Shown: positions 25,131-33,386, counted from the stretch's first letter. The stretch: 41,610 nucleotides of DNA from Betaproteobacteria bacterium HGW-Betaproteobacteria-12 (GCA_002842345.1 PHCU01000014.1:1-41610); one strand, 5' to 3'. Notes: generated from the sequence alone by a model not told the origin. Program-made: numbers and translations.

Positions 25131-26029
25131 AACCTGACTGGATTACCCGCACTATCGGCCGCCACCTAGTCGATCTACCTGCCAGCGCCAAGCTGTACGA
25201 AACCTACACATTCAACAAAGTAAAGATAGAGCCACTTCCTATCAAGAACCGCCAGCACTTCGATCACATCGTGAATATGCGGGAGGCAGAACTCAAAAAG
25301 GCGGAGCACGACAAGCATGGCTCAATGTTCATTGAGCGGGTCAAGCATGCCAACGGTTCGGCTACGTTGGTGTCATGGTCCGATTCTGCATCAGAGGATG
25401 GCTATTATTTTGATACATACTTTCTAGCGGGCACTAAGGCGATTAAATATTCGGGACACGTGGGGCAGGATAGGAAGTCAAGCGCTTTGAAATTGCGTAA
25501 CGAACTCAGCCAAGAATGGCGCGAACGCAATTCTGGCGAAATACCGGAGGGTGTAGGTTTCGTCACCGGTGATGTAATTTTGATCGATAAAGCCTTCAAC
25601 CTCGAAGACTGGTCTCTCAGCGCCCAGTTTGCCGGCAAGCCGGAAGTCAATTTCGTCATGTACGGCTTTGCCCGGCGCGTCGTTAAACCTGGTTTGCGCG
25701 AGCGTGCTGGGGGAGCCAAGGGTTTTCTCGCCGGTGTATTGGCCGGTAAATCGACCTTGCGCAGCCGAGTCCGATCGGTCGGACCGATCGAAGGCGACGA
25801 AATCCTCATGGCTGCTACCCAGAACGGCCGGCGCAGCTACGGGTTCAAATGGGAAGCCCCCGGCAAGGCCAGTTCGCTGGCCGAGCCTTATCTGATCGCT
25901 GAACTGACCGACGGCATTCAGGATCCCGAGGCCGCCGGCCCGACCTCATTCAGGGATGATGATGAGGCACTCGCCCTGTGGGACGAGATCATTGACTCCA
26001 TCCGCCTGCGTCCAGGGGCCGCCGGATGA
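25127..26029 (+). CDS. Tli4-like immunity protein to the lipase effector
   Basis: A 300-residue protein resembling the Tle cognate immunity protein 4 family: the N-terminal phrase GRHLVDLPASAKLYETYTF and two repeated-looking beta-rich halves. It should bind and block the adjacent lipase. The start overlaps the lipase stop, so both are co-translated. No signal peptide is visible with this start or the in-frame one 21 bases upstream, although known Tli4 proteins are periplasmic. Base composition is lower in GC than the flanking pigment genes, fitting horizontal exchange of effector-immunity cargo. Confidence 0.75.
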   Translation: MKPDWITRTIGRHLVDLPASAKLYETYTFNKVKIEPLPIKNRQHFDHIVNMREAELKKAEHDKHGSMFIERVKHANGSATLVSWSDSASEDGYYFDTYFLAGTKAIKYSGHVGQDRKSSALKLRNELSQEWRERNSGEIPEGVGFVTGDVILIDKAFNLEDWSLSAQFAGKPEVNFVMYGFARRVVKPGLRERAGGAKGFLAGVLAGKSTLRSRVRSVGPIEGDEILMAATQNGRRSYGFKWEAPGKASSLAEPYLIAELTDGIQDPEAAGPTSFRDDDEALALWDEIIDSIRLRPGAAG

Positions 26030-26217
26030 GTATTCAGTCCAAGCGCCGTTCGCTCCTGGCTGGTGCTCTGCTCAGCCCAGCCGCCTGGGCTGGCTCACGC
26101 CTCGCCTCGGCTCCCCAAGACCGACCCGTCGACCTGATCCGCCGCCTGATGGACGAACTTCTGACCTCACCCGAGCAACGGGAGGCCGAGGCGAGGTTGC
26201 GGCAAAGCGAGCACTGA
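26026..26217 (+). CDS. Small exported protein coupled to the immunity gene
   Basis: A 63-residue predicted protein whose start overlaps the immunity gene stop (ATGA). The N-terminus MSIQSKRRSLLAGALLSPAA looks like a signal peptide with a twin-arginine-like KRRSLL, with likely cleavage after AWA. The remaining ~40 residues are charged and helical (VDLIRRLMDELL, EQREAEARLRQSEH). I do not recognise a family. Its coupling to the immunity gene suggests a part in self-protection or regulation. Translation in vivo is unproven; the overlap and the signal peptide are the main support. Confidence 0.55.
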   Translation: MSIQSKRRSLLAGALLSPAAWAGSRLASAPQDRPVDLIRRLMDELLTSPEQREAEARLRQSEH

Positions 26218-26236
26218 AATACCGAAATCGCCATTA

Positions 26237-27412
26237 CTACCCGGCGCGCTTCAAACAGCCGCGATAACGATTGTCCACCCGCCTGGCGAACCACTCGGTG
26301 GTCAGCTTGCGGCTGATTTTCGGGCTTTTCAGGTCGATGTGCGGCATGGCCTGGCGTGGCAGGGGCTTGCCGGCTGACTGTTCGGCCAGGGCAAAGACGC
26401 GCTGGAACAGCGGGCTGCTGCCGAAAGCGGCGGTCTTTTCCAGCAGCAGGTCGCGGCGGATTTGCGGTCGGCTCATCTGCAACTGGTCGGCGAGTTCCAG
26501 TGCCGCGTCCTCGATGCTGCTGGCGACGGTCGACACCTGGCCGTCTTCGTAGCGCAGCAGGTCGCCGTCGAGCACCAGCGGTTTGCCGGCGACGCGGCCG
26601 AGGGCGGCCTGGAAGGCGGCGTTGCGGCTGCTGTAGCGGCCGGCGTTGAAATCGGCGAAGCGATAGACGATCTGGTCATAGGGCACGGCATAGTCGAGCA
26701 AGATGGCGCTGCCGAAGTAGACGCCGCCACGGCGGGTGAATACCTCGTCGCGCACTTTGCGGGCGACCGGATAGGGATAGTCGCGCTCCTGCACATGCTG
26801 CTCAGCGAAGGCGATGCTGACCTGCATCGGGCCGCCGGTGCGCACCGGGTTGTAGCCGGCGAACAGCTGGCGACCAAAGGGTAGTTCGCCGATGATGTCC
26901 TCGAACAGGGCGTTCAGTTCGCCTTCGGTGCGCAACGCGGCGATGCGTCGGTCGTAGCTGCGCCCGTCCGGCGAATCTTTCTCCAGGGCGGTATCGAGCA
27001 GCAGGCGGGGAATGCGGTAGCGCTCGCCGCGTTCCTCCAGTTCGCGCCGCACGATGCGCGGCAGGCCGGGCACTGCCGGATCGGCCTGAAAGCTGGCTTC
27101 CTGCTCGATGATGGCGATGGCGGCGCAGTAGGTCTGCGTCGCATGCGGGACTTCCAGGGCGCTGAATGCCGCATACAGGTCGCCGGCCCAGCCGGCGCGA
27201 TCCTTGGCATAGCTGGGGATCAGGCGGGCGATGCGGCGTTGCGCGTCGTCCTTGGCCAGGCTCAGTGGCCAGGCGCTGGCCGTCTTGCCGTTGGCGCCAC
27301 GGGCCATGTCCGGCGGCAGGGCCGGGCCTTCCGGTTCGCTGTCGAGGAAGGAGCAGCCGGCGACAGTGACCAGCAGCAGTGCCGGCAGCCAGCGGCGCAA
27401 GGCTTCAGGCAT
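26237..27412 (-). CDS. DUF1615 (YaiW-like) outer-membrane lipoprotein
   Basis: A 391-residue protein with a lipoprotein signal peptide (WLPALLLVTVAGC) and a full DUF1615 domain, with the family segments GYNPVRTGGPMQVSIAFAEQ, YRFADFNAGRYSSRNAAFQ and LDGDLLRY. E. coli YaiW is the best-known member, a surface-exposed lipoprotein connected to envelope stress and peptide uptake. It is the last gene of the long pigment operon and overlaps the methyltransferase by 8 bases. Its presence here suggests an outer-membrane role in pigment placement, which is inference. It is convergent with the T6SS cassette, 19 bases away. Confidence 0.88.
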   Translation of the reverse strand: MPEALRRWLPALLLVTVAGCSFLDSEPEGPALPPDMARGANGKTASAWPLSLAKDDAQRRIARLIPSYAKDRAGWAGDLYAAFSALEVPHATQTYCAAIAIIEQEASFQADPAVPGLPRIVRRELEERGERYRIPRLLLDTALEKDSPDGRSYDRRIAALRTEGELNALFEDIIGELPFGRQLFAGYNPVRTGGPMQVSIAFAEQHVQERDYPYPVARKVRDEVFTRRGGVYFGSAILLDYAVPYDQIVYRFADFNAGRYSSRNAAFQAALGRVAGKPLVLDGDLLRYEDGQVSTVASSIEDAALELADQLQMSRPQIRRDLLLEKTAAFGSSPLFQRVFALAEQSAGKPLPRQAMPHIDLKSPKISRKLTTEWFARRVDNRYRGCLKRAG

Positions 27413-28133
27413 CGGGAACGCGGCAGACCAGCATGATGTTGGCGAACGGCTTGCCCTCGCTCATCGGCACGGTGTCCACGACGAAGCCAAGAGCCCGTAG
27501 CAGGTCCACCCATTCCGTCAGACGGCGACCGTAGAGCTGCGGCAGGCGGTGGCCGCGGACGAAGGTGACGGCGTGGTCGACCCAGTTGCAGATGTGATAA
27601 GGCAGGCCGGCGCCGGCGTCGCCGACGCGGGTGAGGAAGATGCCGCCGGGCGGCAGCGCGGCGCGGATGCGCGCCAGGACGTCCTGCTGCCGCTGGTGGT
27701 CGATGTAGTGCAGGGCGTCGAGGATGCTGACGACGTCGGCCTGGCCGAAATCGACCGCGCACATGTCGCCCTGGCGGATGGCGACCAACGGATGGTCGGG
27801 GCCGAAGGCGCGGGCGGCGCGATCGACGTCCTTCTGCATCAGTTCGAAGCCGCGCAGCGCTGTCGGGTGCGGCGGTGCCGGCCAGTCGGCCGGCCAGTTG
27901 CCTTGGGCGTGCAGCTTGTCGGCGGCGAGCAGCCAGGCAAACAGACTGCCCTGACCGCAGCCGAGATCGAGGAAGCGGCGGCCGCCGGCGAACAGGCCGC
28001 GGCGCAGCAGTTCGCGGAAGATGCAGTCGGAGGACAGCTTGCCGCGCGCGTAGTGATAGGCGAAATGGCCGCCGGAACGGAAGGGACGGCTGGCTTCGTC
28101 AAGCAGTGCCGGCAGGAAGCGGTGGATGGTCAT
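27405..28133 (-). CDS. SAM-dependent methyltransferase (aryl polyene tailoring)
   Basis: A 242-residue class I methyltransferase: motif I is FLDLGCGQG, followed by an acidic post-motif residue, and motif IV-like VVSILDALHYIDH. Aryl polyene clusters commonly carry a methyltransferase that methylates the aryl ring or its hydroxyl group, and this gene is the obvious candidate. It overlaps the deacetylase gene upstream (ATGA) and the DUF1615 gene downstream. The methylation position cannot be told from sequence. Confidence 0.85.
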   Translation of the reverse strand: MTIHRFLPALLDEASRPFRSGGHFAYHYARGKLSSDCIFRELLRRGLFAGGRRFLDLGCGQGSLFAWLLAADKLHAQGNWPADWPAPPHPTALRGFELMQKDVDRAARAFGPDHPLVAIRQGDMCAVDFGQADVVSILDALHYIDHQRQQDVLARIRAALPPGGIFLTRVGDAGAGLPYHICNWVDHAVTFVRGHRLPQLYGRRLTEWVDLLRALGFVVDTVPMSEGKPFANIMLVCRVPDA

Positions 28134-28930
28134 GGCAGGGCGGAAGCGAGGGTGACAGGAGTGAGGCGATGTTCGGCCAGAGTTTGCAGCAGGCGCGGCA
28201 GCACCGCCAGGATGACCGGTTCGCCGGCCGGCGTGGCGGCGGCGTTGCCGTCATGCAGCAGCAGGATGTCGCCGGCGGCCAGCTGCTTGACCAGGCGCTG
28301 GTAGACGATCTGCGGGTTGCCGATACGGGTGTCGTACGGGCGCCGTGTCCACGACGCCAGCTGCAGGCCGAGGCGGGCCAGCACGGGGTCGAGCAACGGA
28401 TTGCGCAGGCCGGCAGTCGGGCGGAAGAAACGCGGCGCCCGGCCGGTGATTTCGGCAAGCGTCGCCTGGGCGGCGGCGATGTCGGTAGCCATGCGCCGGG
28501 CACTGAAGGCGGCGAAGCACCAAGCGTGCGAGTCGCCATGATTTTCGACGTGATGGCCGCGGGCGACGATCTCGCGACAGAGCGCCGGATGGCGGCGGGC
28601 GGCTCGGCCGATGCAGAAGAAGCTGGCCTTGGCGCCGGCGGCATCGAGCTGGTCGAGCACGTGCGGGGTGACTTCCGGATCGGGGCCGTCGTCGATGGTC
28701 AGGGCGATCTCGCCGCGGGCGGCGGCGGCGGCCGGCAGGCGGCTTACATTGGGGCCGAGCAGCGTCGTCCGCGGCAGCAGGCCGGCGGCGATCAGCAGGC
28801 CCTGATTGGCGGCGATGGCCCCGAGCGCCCATGGCCAGGCGGCGGGGGCGGCGAGCAGGCCGGCCGCGGCCGCGGCGTGGGCGACCAGGGAGAGCTTGAC
28901 GAAGGGGGTGGGTTTCCAGGGCGGCGGCAT
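28130..28930 (-). CDS. Polysaccharide deacetylase-family protein (NodB homology, membrane anchored)
   Basis: A 266-residue carbohydrate esterase family 4 protein. The N-terminus has two hydrophobic segments (about 10-55), then the NodB domain: the first metal and catalytic motif ALTIDDGPDP, the second motif HHVENHGDSH with two His residues, and the last motif DILLLHDGNA. The family removes acetyl groups from amino sugars. It could act on the sugar added by the cluster's glycosyltransferase. The start at 28930 is chosen because an upstream extension would run into the previous gene; the overlap with the methyltransferase is ATGA. Confidence 0.87.
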   Translation of the reverse strand: MPPPWKPTPFVKLSLVAHAAAAAGLLAAPAAWPWALGAIAANQGLLIAAGLLPRTTLLGPNVSRLPAAAAARGEIALTIDDGPDPEVTPHVLDQLDAAGAKASFFCIGRAARRHPALCREIVARGHHVENHGDSHAWCFAAFSARRMATDIAAAQATLAEITGRAPRFFRPTAGLRNPLLDPVLARLGLQLASWTRRPYDTRIGNPQIVYQRLVKQLAAGDILLLHDGNAAATPAGEPVILAVLPRLLQTLAEHRLTPVTLASALP

Positions 28931-28937
28931 GGGGAAA

Positions 28938-29588
28938 TCAGCGACAGAGATCGTCGCGGTCGAGAAAATGTTCCCACAAAAGCTGCCAGGCCGGCCAGTC
29001 ATGACCGCCGGCTACGGCCAGCCGGTCGGTTTCGGGAAAGCGTTCGGCGATGCGCCGCATGCCGGCGGCGAAGCGGTCCTCGCGACCATAGCCGACGAAC
29101 ACCGGGAACTCGGCTGGCGGCTGTTGTAGCCAGCGCCACATGCGGAATTCCGGATCGTCGAGCTGCCCTGCTTCCGGCATCCAGGCTTCAAGGCCGCCGG
29201 CCCGGTCGATGGCATTGGTGGTCAGCCGGCTGCCCGGGTACGGGGCGAGCAGGCACAGGCCGTCGACGCAACCGGGATGGTCGGCGACATGGCACAGGCT
29301 GAGCAGACCGCCGAGCGAAATGCCGCCGAGCCGGATACGGCGATAGCCCTGCCCGCGTGCCGGTTCCAGGATGTCCTGCTGCAGCGCCGGCAGGGCCTGG
29401 CCGGCGGAAATGGTTTCAAGGTCGAAAGCGACGGCGGTGACGTCGAGCGGCAACTGCCGCTGCGCCACCGCGGCGAAGAAGCCGGCGGCGACGAAGTCTT
29501 CCGGCGTCATGTAGGCGCCGGGCAGCAGCACCAGCAACTCGCGGGCGTTCGGCGTGGTGTGGCGAAGGGTGCGCGGAACGAGGTTCAT
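28938..29588 (-). CDS. Alpha/beta hydrolase
   Basis: A 216-residue serine hydrolase: an early strand with LLPGAYMTPEDF, nucleophile elbow GISLGG (S91), probable acid in GYGREDRF and His in AGGHDW. There is no signal peptide. It lies between the exporter and the deacetylase, overlapping the exporter by 4 bases. It could act as a thioesterase or esterase that releases or trims the polyene acyl chain; the cluster lacks the small hotdog thioesterase (ApeK type) known in related loci. That functional suggestion is inference. Confidence 0.78.
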   Translation of the reverse strand: MNLVPRTLRHTTPNARELLVLLPGAYMTPEDFVAAGFFAAVAQRQLPLDVTAVAFDLETISAGQALPALQQDILEPARGQGYRRIRLGGISLGGLLSLCHVADHPGCVDGLCLLAPYPGSRLTTNAIDRAGGLEAWMPEAGQLDDPEFRMWRWLQQPPAEFPVFVGYGREDRFAAGMRRIAERFPETDRLAVAGGHDWPAWQLLWEHFLDRDDLCR

Positions 29589-31912
29589 CGGGCCGTTTCA
29601 CGTGGAACAAAAATGGCCGACAGCAACAGCGCCAGGATGGCACCCGGCCCGACCGTGATGCCGACCGCGTGCAGCACCGGCACCTGCGACAACGCCAGCG
29701 TGCCGAAGCCGATGGCGGTGGTCAGACAGGCGATCAGCATCGAGGCCAGGGTTTCCGGATCGAGTTGCGGCTGGCCGGGCGGCAGGTCGAAGAACAGCGC
29801 GTAGTTGGAGCCGACGGCAATGATCAGCAGCATGCCGATCAGGTGCATCAGGTGCAGCCTTTCGCCGAGCAGGTGCAGACCGGCGATGACGATCAGCACG
29901 GCGAGTACCAGCGGCAGCAGCACGGCGGCCAGGCGGCGCGGCGAGCGCAAGGTGGCGGCGAGCAGCACGACGATGGCGGCGAAGCCGGCCAGCGACAGCA
30001 GCAGGGCTTCGTGCAGGTAATCGTTGTAGAGCTTGTTGAATTCGCGCTTCATGTCGATGAACAGCGCGCCGGAGCCGGTCAGTTCGGCCTGCAGCTCTGC
30101 CGCGTCGATGTCGCCGGCGCCCGGGCGCAGCGGCAACAGCGCGCTCCAGCCAGTGCCGTGGGGCTGCAGCAGCGCATCGACGGCCAGCGCCAGGTTGGTG
30201 CCGGCCAGTGCTGCCCGGTCGAGCGGGGGAGCCTGGCGGGCCTGCTCGATGTCGGCGATGAAAGGTTCGAGGCGGGCGGCGGCCAGCGGCGAGTCGGCTT
30301 GAGCTAACCGCAGGCGCTGGCGCAGCTCGTCGGCGGCCGGCAGGCTGGCGCGACGGGATTCCTGCACCGCCTGGCTGGGCAGGAAGCGGGCCGGGCTGTC
30401 GTAGCCGCCGATCAGGCCGGCGGCGACCAGGCGGTCGAGGCGCTGGCCGGTGGCTTCGGCCTGTTGCAACACCCGTTCGCGGTCGGCGCCCTGGATGATC
30501 ACTAGGTAGCGCGAATCCGGCGCCCCGATGTCGGCACGCAGGGCCATGTCGCGCTGCTGGTCGGCCAGGCTGACCGGGCTGAGCGCCGATAGCTCGGGAT
30601 TCCACAGTTCGCCGCGCTGGACGAAGAGCACGGTCGCCGCGGCGATGGCCAGGCCCAGCGCCGGCCAGCGCAGGTGCTGCAGGTAGCCGATCAGGCGTTC
30701 GGCGCGCCGGCCGAGCGGCGTCAGGTCGGGCATTTTCCAGGTAGCCGGACTGAGCGGCGGCAGCAGGAAGCGCGTCGTCAGCGCCGCGGTCAGGATGCCG
30801 GTCAGTGCATAGAGGCCGAGTTGGGCCAGACCGGGGAAGCCGGAGAACAGCAGCGCGCCGAAGCCGGCGATCGAGGTCATTACGCCGAGCCGGATGGTTG
30901 GCCAGAAACGCTGTTTCCAGTGGTCGATGCCGCTGCGTCCGGATTGCACGAAATAGTAGATGGAGTAATCGACGGCCTCGCCGATCAGCGCCGAGCCAAA
31001 GCCGACGGTGATGCCGAAGACGGTGCCGTAAGTCAGGCTGACGGCGACGATGGCGGCCAGGGTGCCGGAGAGGACCGGCAGCAGGCCCAGGCCGAGCAGG
31101 CGCAGGGAGCGGTAGATGCACAGCAGCAACAGGAAGATGGCGAGGCTGCTGATGCCCGACAGACGGACGACTTCGTTCTTGATCGTTTCCCGCGAATTGA
31201 CGGCGAACAGACCGGGGCCGGACAACTGCAGCGTGAATCCGGTGGTGCCGGCCGCCGCCGTGCCGGCGGCGAATTCCCGGCGGATGCGTTCGATCGCCGC
31301 CTGCTGGCCGTCGGTATCGGAGCCGAGAGCGGCCGTCTGCACCAGCAGCATGGCCCGCTCGCCGTCGCGCGAAGCCCAGACGCCGGCTTGGCTGTCCGGC
31401 TGGTTGCCGCCGGCCAGCGTACCGAGCAGGGTCACCAGTTCGCCGGTCGGATCGCGTGGTAGCAGGGTCTTCAGCATCATTCCGGCCGGCGAGGCGAGGC
31501 GGTCGATGCTGTCGCCGATGGCGGTGCGCAGGCCGGCGACGGTGAAGCGTTCCGGTGTCACCGCCGGGCTGAGCAGATAGCGGTGGCGGAGCAGGAACGC
31601 GCGGTCGGCTTCTTCGCTGCCGGCCTCGCCGTTCTGCACCGAGAGAAATTCCGGGCCGGCGGCCAGGCGCCGGCGCAGGTCGCGCGACAGGGCGGCGCGC
31701 TGTTCCGGCTCGCCGCCGCCGATGGCGACCATCAGCAGGCGCGCCACGGCGCCCTCCTTCAACTGGTCGACCAGCACCTGCTGTTCGGCCGTCGGTCGGG
31801 CCGGCAGGAAGAACGACATGTCGGCGGAAAAGCGGCTGTTCCAGACGATCGCCGCGCCGGCCAGCATGGCCAGCAGCCAGAGCAGGAAGACGCGGGCGGC
31901 CCGACCGTTCAT
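29585..31912 (-). CDS. MMPL/RND-family exporter (XanK/ApeM-like)
   Basis: A 775-residue transporter with two repeats of one helix, a large periplasmic loop and about five helices. The first helix is VFLLWLLAMLAGAAIVW, the sterol-sensing-domain-like set includes GISSLAIFLLLLCIYRSLRL, and the second half repeats the pattern near the end. MMPL proteins of this type export lipid-linked pigments, as in the xanthomonadin and flexirubin loci. The LolA-like gene overlaps upstream (ATGA), a pairing typical of aryl polyene clusters. A parS-like site lies within its last codons. Confidence 0.9.
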   Translation of the reverse strand: MNGRAARVFLLWLLAMLAGAAIVWNSRFSADMSFFLPARPTAEQQVLVDQLKEGAVARLLMVAIGGGEPEQRAALSRDLRRRLAAGPEFLSVQNGEAGSEEADRAFLLRHRYLLSPAVTPERFTVAGLRTAIGDSIDRLASPAGMMLKTLLPRDPTGELVTLLGTLAGGNQPDSQAGVWASRDGERAMLLVQTAALGSDTDGQQAAIERIRREFAAGTAAAGTTGFTLQLSGPGLFAVNSRETIKNEVVRLSGISSLAIFLLLLCIYRSLRLLGLGLLPVLSGTLAAIVAVSLTYGTVFGITVGFGSALIGEAVDYSIYYFVQSGRSGIDHWKQRFWPTIRLGVMTSIAGFGALLFSGFPGLAQLGLYALTGILTAALTTRFLLPPLSPATWKMPDLTPLGRRAERLIGYLQHLRWPALGLAIAAATVLFVQRGELWNPELSALSPVSLADQQRDMALRADIGAPDSRYLVIIQGADRERVLQQAEATGQRLDRLVAAGLIGGYDSPARFLPSQAVQESRRASLPAADELRQRLRLAQADSPLAAARLEPFIADIEQARQAPPLDRAALAGTNLALAVDALLQPHGTGWSALLPLRPGAGDIDAAELQAELTGSGALFIDMKREFNKLYNDYLHEALLLSLAGFAAIVVLLAATLRSPRRLAAVLLPLVLAVLIVIAGLHLLGERLHLMHLIGMLLIIAVGSNYALFFDLPPGQPQLDPETLASMLIACLTTAIGFGTLALSQVPVLHAVGITVGPGAILALLLSAIFVPRETAR
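29595..29608 (-). promoter_or_regulatory. parS-like ParB-binding site
   Basis: On the plus strand GTTTCACGTGGAAC, the exact reverse complement of the site at 11649-11662. It lies in the last codons of the MMPL gene, where the coding strand encodes VPRET before the stop. Confidence 0.75.
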
Positions 31913-32478
31913 TTATCGGCGATCGGTTCGATGCTCAGCACCGAGCGGTCGCCGTCGGCCTGCAGGTATTCGATGCCGAGCACCTGGTTGCGGCTGCCGT
32001 TGACGACGATGCGCAGGATCACCGCCGAGATCCGCTGGTCGGAGGGCAGCAGCGTCAATACCCACTTGTCGGCAGTGCCGGAGAGAAACAGCGCGTAGCT
32101 CTTCTCCAGCGCCGCCCGGTTGCCGCTCAGCGTGCCGCGGATGCTGTCGACGAAGGCCAGCGCTTCCGGCTGGTTGGCCAGGCTGATGGTCAGCTTTTGC
32201 TGTTCGCGCTCGATGCTGACCTTGTCCTTGTCGAGCACCAGGGTTTCCGGCTTCGGCGTCAGCGTGCGCTTTTCCAGGCGGTCGGGGGCGATGTAGCGCA
32301 TCTCGCCGGTCGATACGACGGGTTTGTCGAGCAGCGAGATGTACTTCTTCTCGACGAATTTGGCCCGCCCGCCCTGGTGCGCCGCCAGGCCGGCCATCAG
32401 CTGACCGATGTCGAAGGCGGCGCTGGCCGGCAGGGCGAGGGCCGCGAGCAGCAGGCCGAGAAGGAAGCGCTTGTTCAT
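31909..32478 (-). CDS. LolA-like outer-membrane lipoprotein carrier homologue (ApeL-like)
   Basis: A 189-residue periplasmic protein: signal peptide MNKRFLLGLLLAALALPASA, then a LolA/LolB-like half-barrel (AHQGGRAKFVEKKYISLLDKP, RYIAPDRLEKRTLTP). LolA carries lipoproteins through the periplasm; paralogues in aryl polyene loci are thought to carry the pigment lipid between the MMPL exporter and the outer membrane. The start at 32478 is set by the signal peptide; longer frames upstream are shadows of the acyltransferase gene. It overlaps genes on both sides by 4 bases. Confidence 0.87.
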   Translation of the reverse strand: MNKRFLLGLLLAALALPASAAFDIGQLMAGLAAHQGGRAKFVEKKYISLLDKPVVSTGEMRYIAPDRLEKRTLTPKPETLVLDKDKVSIEREQQKLTISLANQPEALAFVDSIRGTLSGNRAALEKSYALFLSGTADKWVLTLLPSDQRISAVILRIVVNGSRNQVLGIEYLQADGDRSVLSIEPIADK

Positions 32479-33386
32479 TTTTTCTGCCAGAAGTCGAAGA
32501 AATTGAACCAATTGTAGGGCGCCAGCCGGCAATAATGGCTCAGCCGGTCGGCATAGCGCTGCTGCGCCGCCTGCATCGCCGCCGCCCGTTCGCTGCGCGG
32601 CGTCTGGCTGAAGTCGGCCAGCGGTTCGAAATGGATGCGGTAGCGGTTGCCGCCGAGATACAGCCCGGTCATGAAAAAGACCGGGCGCTGCAGCATCGCC
32701 GCCATGCGGAAGGGGCCGGTCGGGAAAGGCGCCGGTTGGCCGAGGAAGTTGCAGTCGACGGTCGCGTCGTCGCCGAGCCGGCGGTCGGCCAGCAGGCCGA
32801 CCAGGTAGCCCTGGTCGAGCCGGTCGCGCGCCTGCAGCATCGAATCCATGCGGCCGAGCGCGATGATGTCCTCGGTCGCCGCCGGGTTGATGGCTTCCAG
32901 CGTGGCGTTGATCTTGCGGGCGTTTTCCTCGTACATCAGCATCGCCACCTTGAGTCCGGCCCGGTGGCGGCCGAGGGCGCGCAACACCTCGAAACTGCCG
33001 AGATGGGCGCCGATCAGCAGGGCGCCGGGCTGGCGTTCGAGGCTGGCATGCAGTGCCTCGGCGCCGACCACCTCGATGTCGAACAGGTCGAAACGGTCGT
33101 TGAGCAGGTAGATGCGGTCGTGGATGGTGCTGGCGAAGGCCAGCACGTGGCGGAAACCGTCCGCCCATTCGGCCCAGCGGCCGAGCGCCCGCTGCAGGTA
33201 GGCGCGGCTGGCGCGCCGGGCGCGGGCGGCGAACAGCACATAGTAGGCGGCGATGCCGTAGAGCACCAGGCGGCCGATGCGCCGGCCGAAGGTCAGCGAG
33301 ATCCAGACCATCAGGCGGAGGATGGCGAGGTTGCTCTTTTCCTGCTGGCGCAACCAGTCGGTGCCGGTCGGCGGCTCCGTACTCAT
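32475..33386 (-). CDS. LpxL/HtrB-like lipid acyltransferase
   Basis: A 303-residue membrane-associated acyltransferase of the lysophospholipid/lipid A late acyltransferase group. The catalytic motif is HLGSFE (H128-x4-E133), preceded by a hydrophobic anchor (about 38-53) and followed by GLLADRRLGDDATVDCNFLGQPAPF, typical of the family. In aryl polyene loci this type is proposed to move the polyene onto a glycerol or sugar headgroup. It overlaps the LolA-like and hotdog genes (ATGA at both ends). The distinct PlsC-like acyltransferase at 13455 gives the locus two acyltransferases. Confidence 0.87.
   Translation of the reverse strand: MSTEPPTGTDWLRQQEKSNLAILRLMVWISLTFGRRIGRLVLYGIAAYYVLFAARARRASRAYLQRALGRWAEWADGFRHVLAFASTIHDRIYLLNDRFDLFDIEVVGAEALHASLERQPGALLIGAHLGSFEVLRALGRHRAGLKVAMLMYEENARKINATLEAINPAATEDIIALGRMDSMLQARDRLDQGYLVGLLADRRLGDDATVDCNFLGQPAPFPTGPFRMAAMLQRPVFFMTGLYLGGNRYRIHFEPLADFSQTPRSERAAAMQAAQQRYADRLSHYCRLAPYNWFNFFDFWQKK

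Noticed and set aside
25455-25470. CACGTG core near 25460 as a third parS site
   Set aside because: The flanking arms (GGA and GGGC) do not match parS half-sites.
20335-26217. Prophage origin of the VgrG region
   Set aside because: No phage structural, integrase or lysis genes are present; the lipase and Tli4-like pair fit a T6SS cassette.
20156-26236. Insertion sequence or direct repeats flanking the T6SS cassette
   Set aside because: No transposase gene or convincing flanking repeats were seen by eye at either junction.
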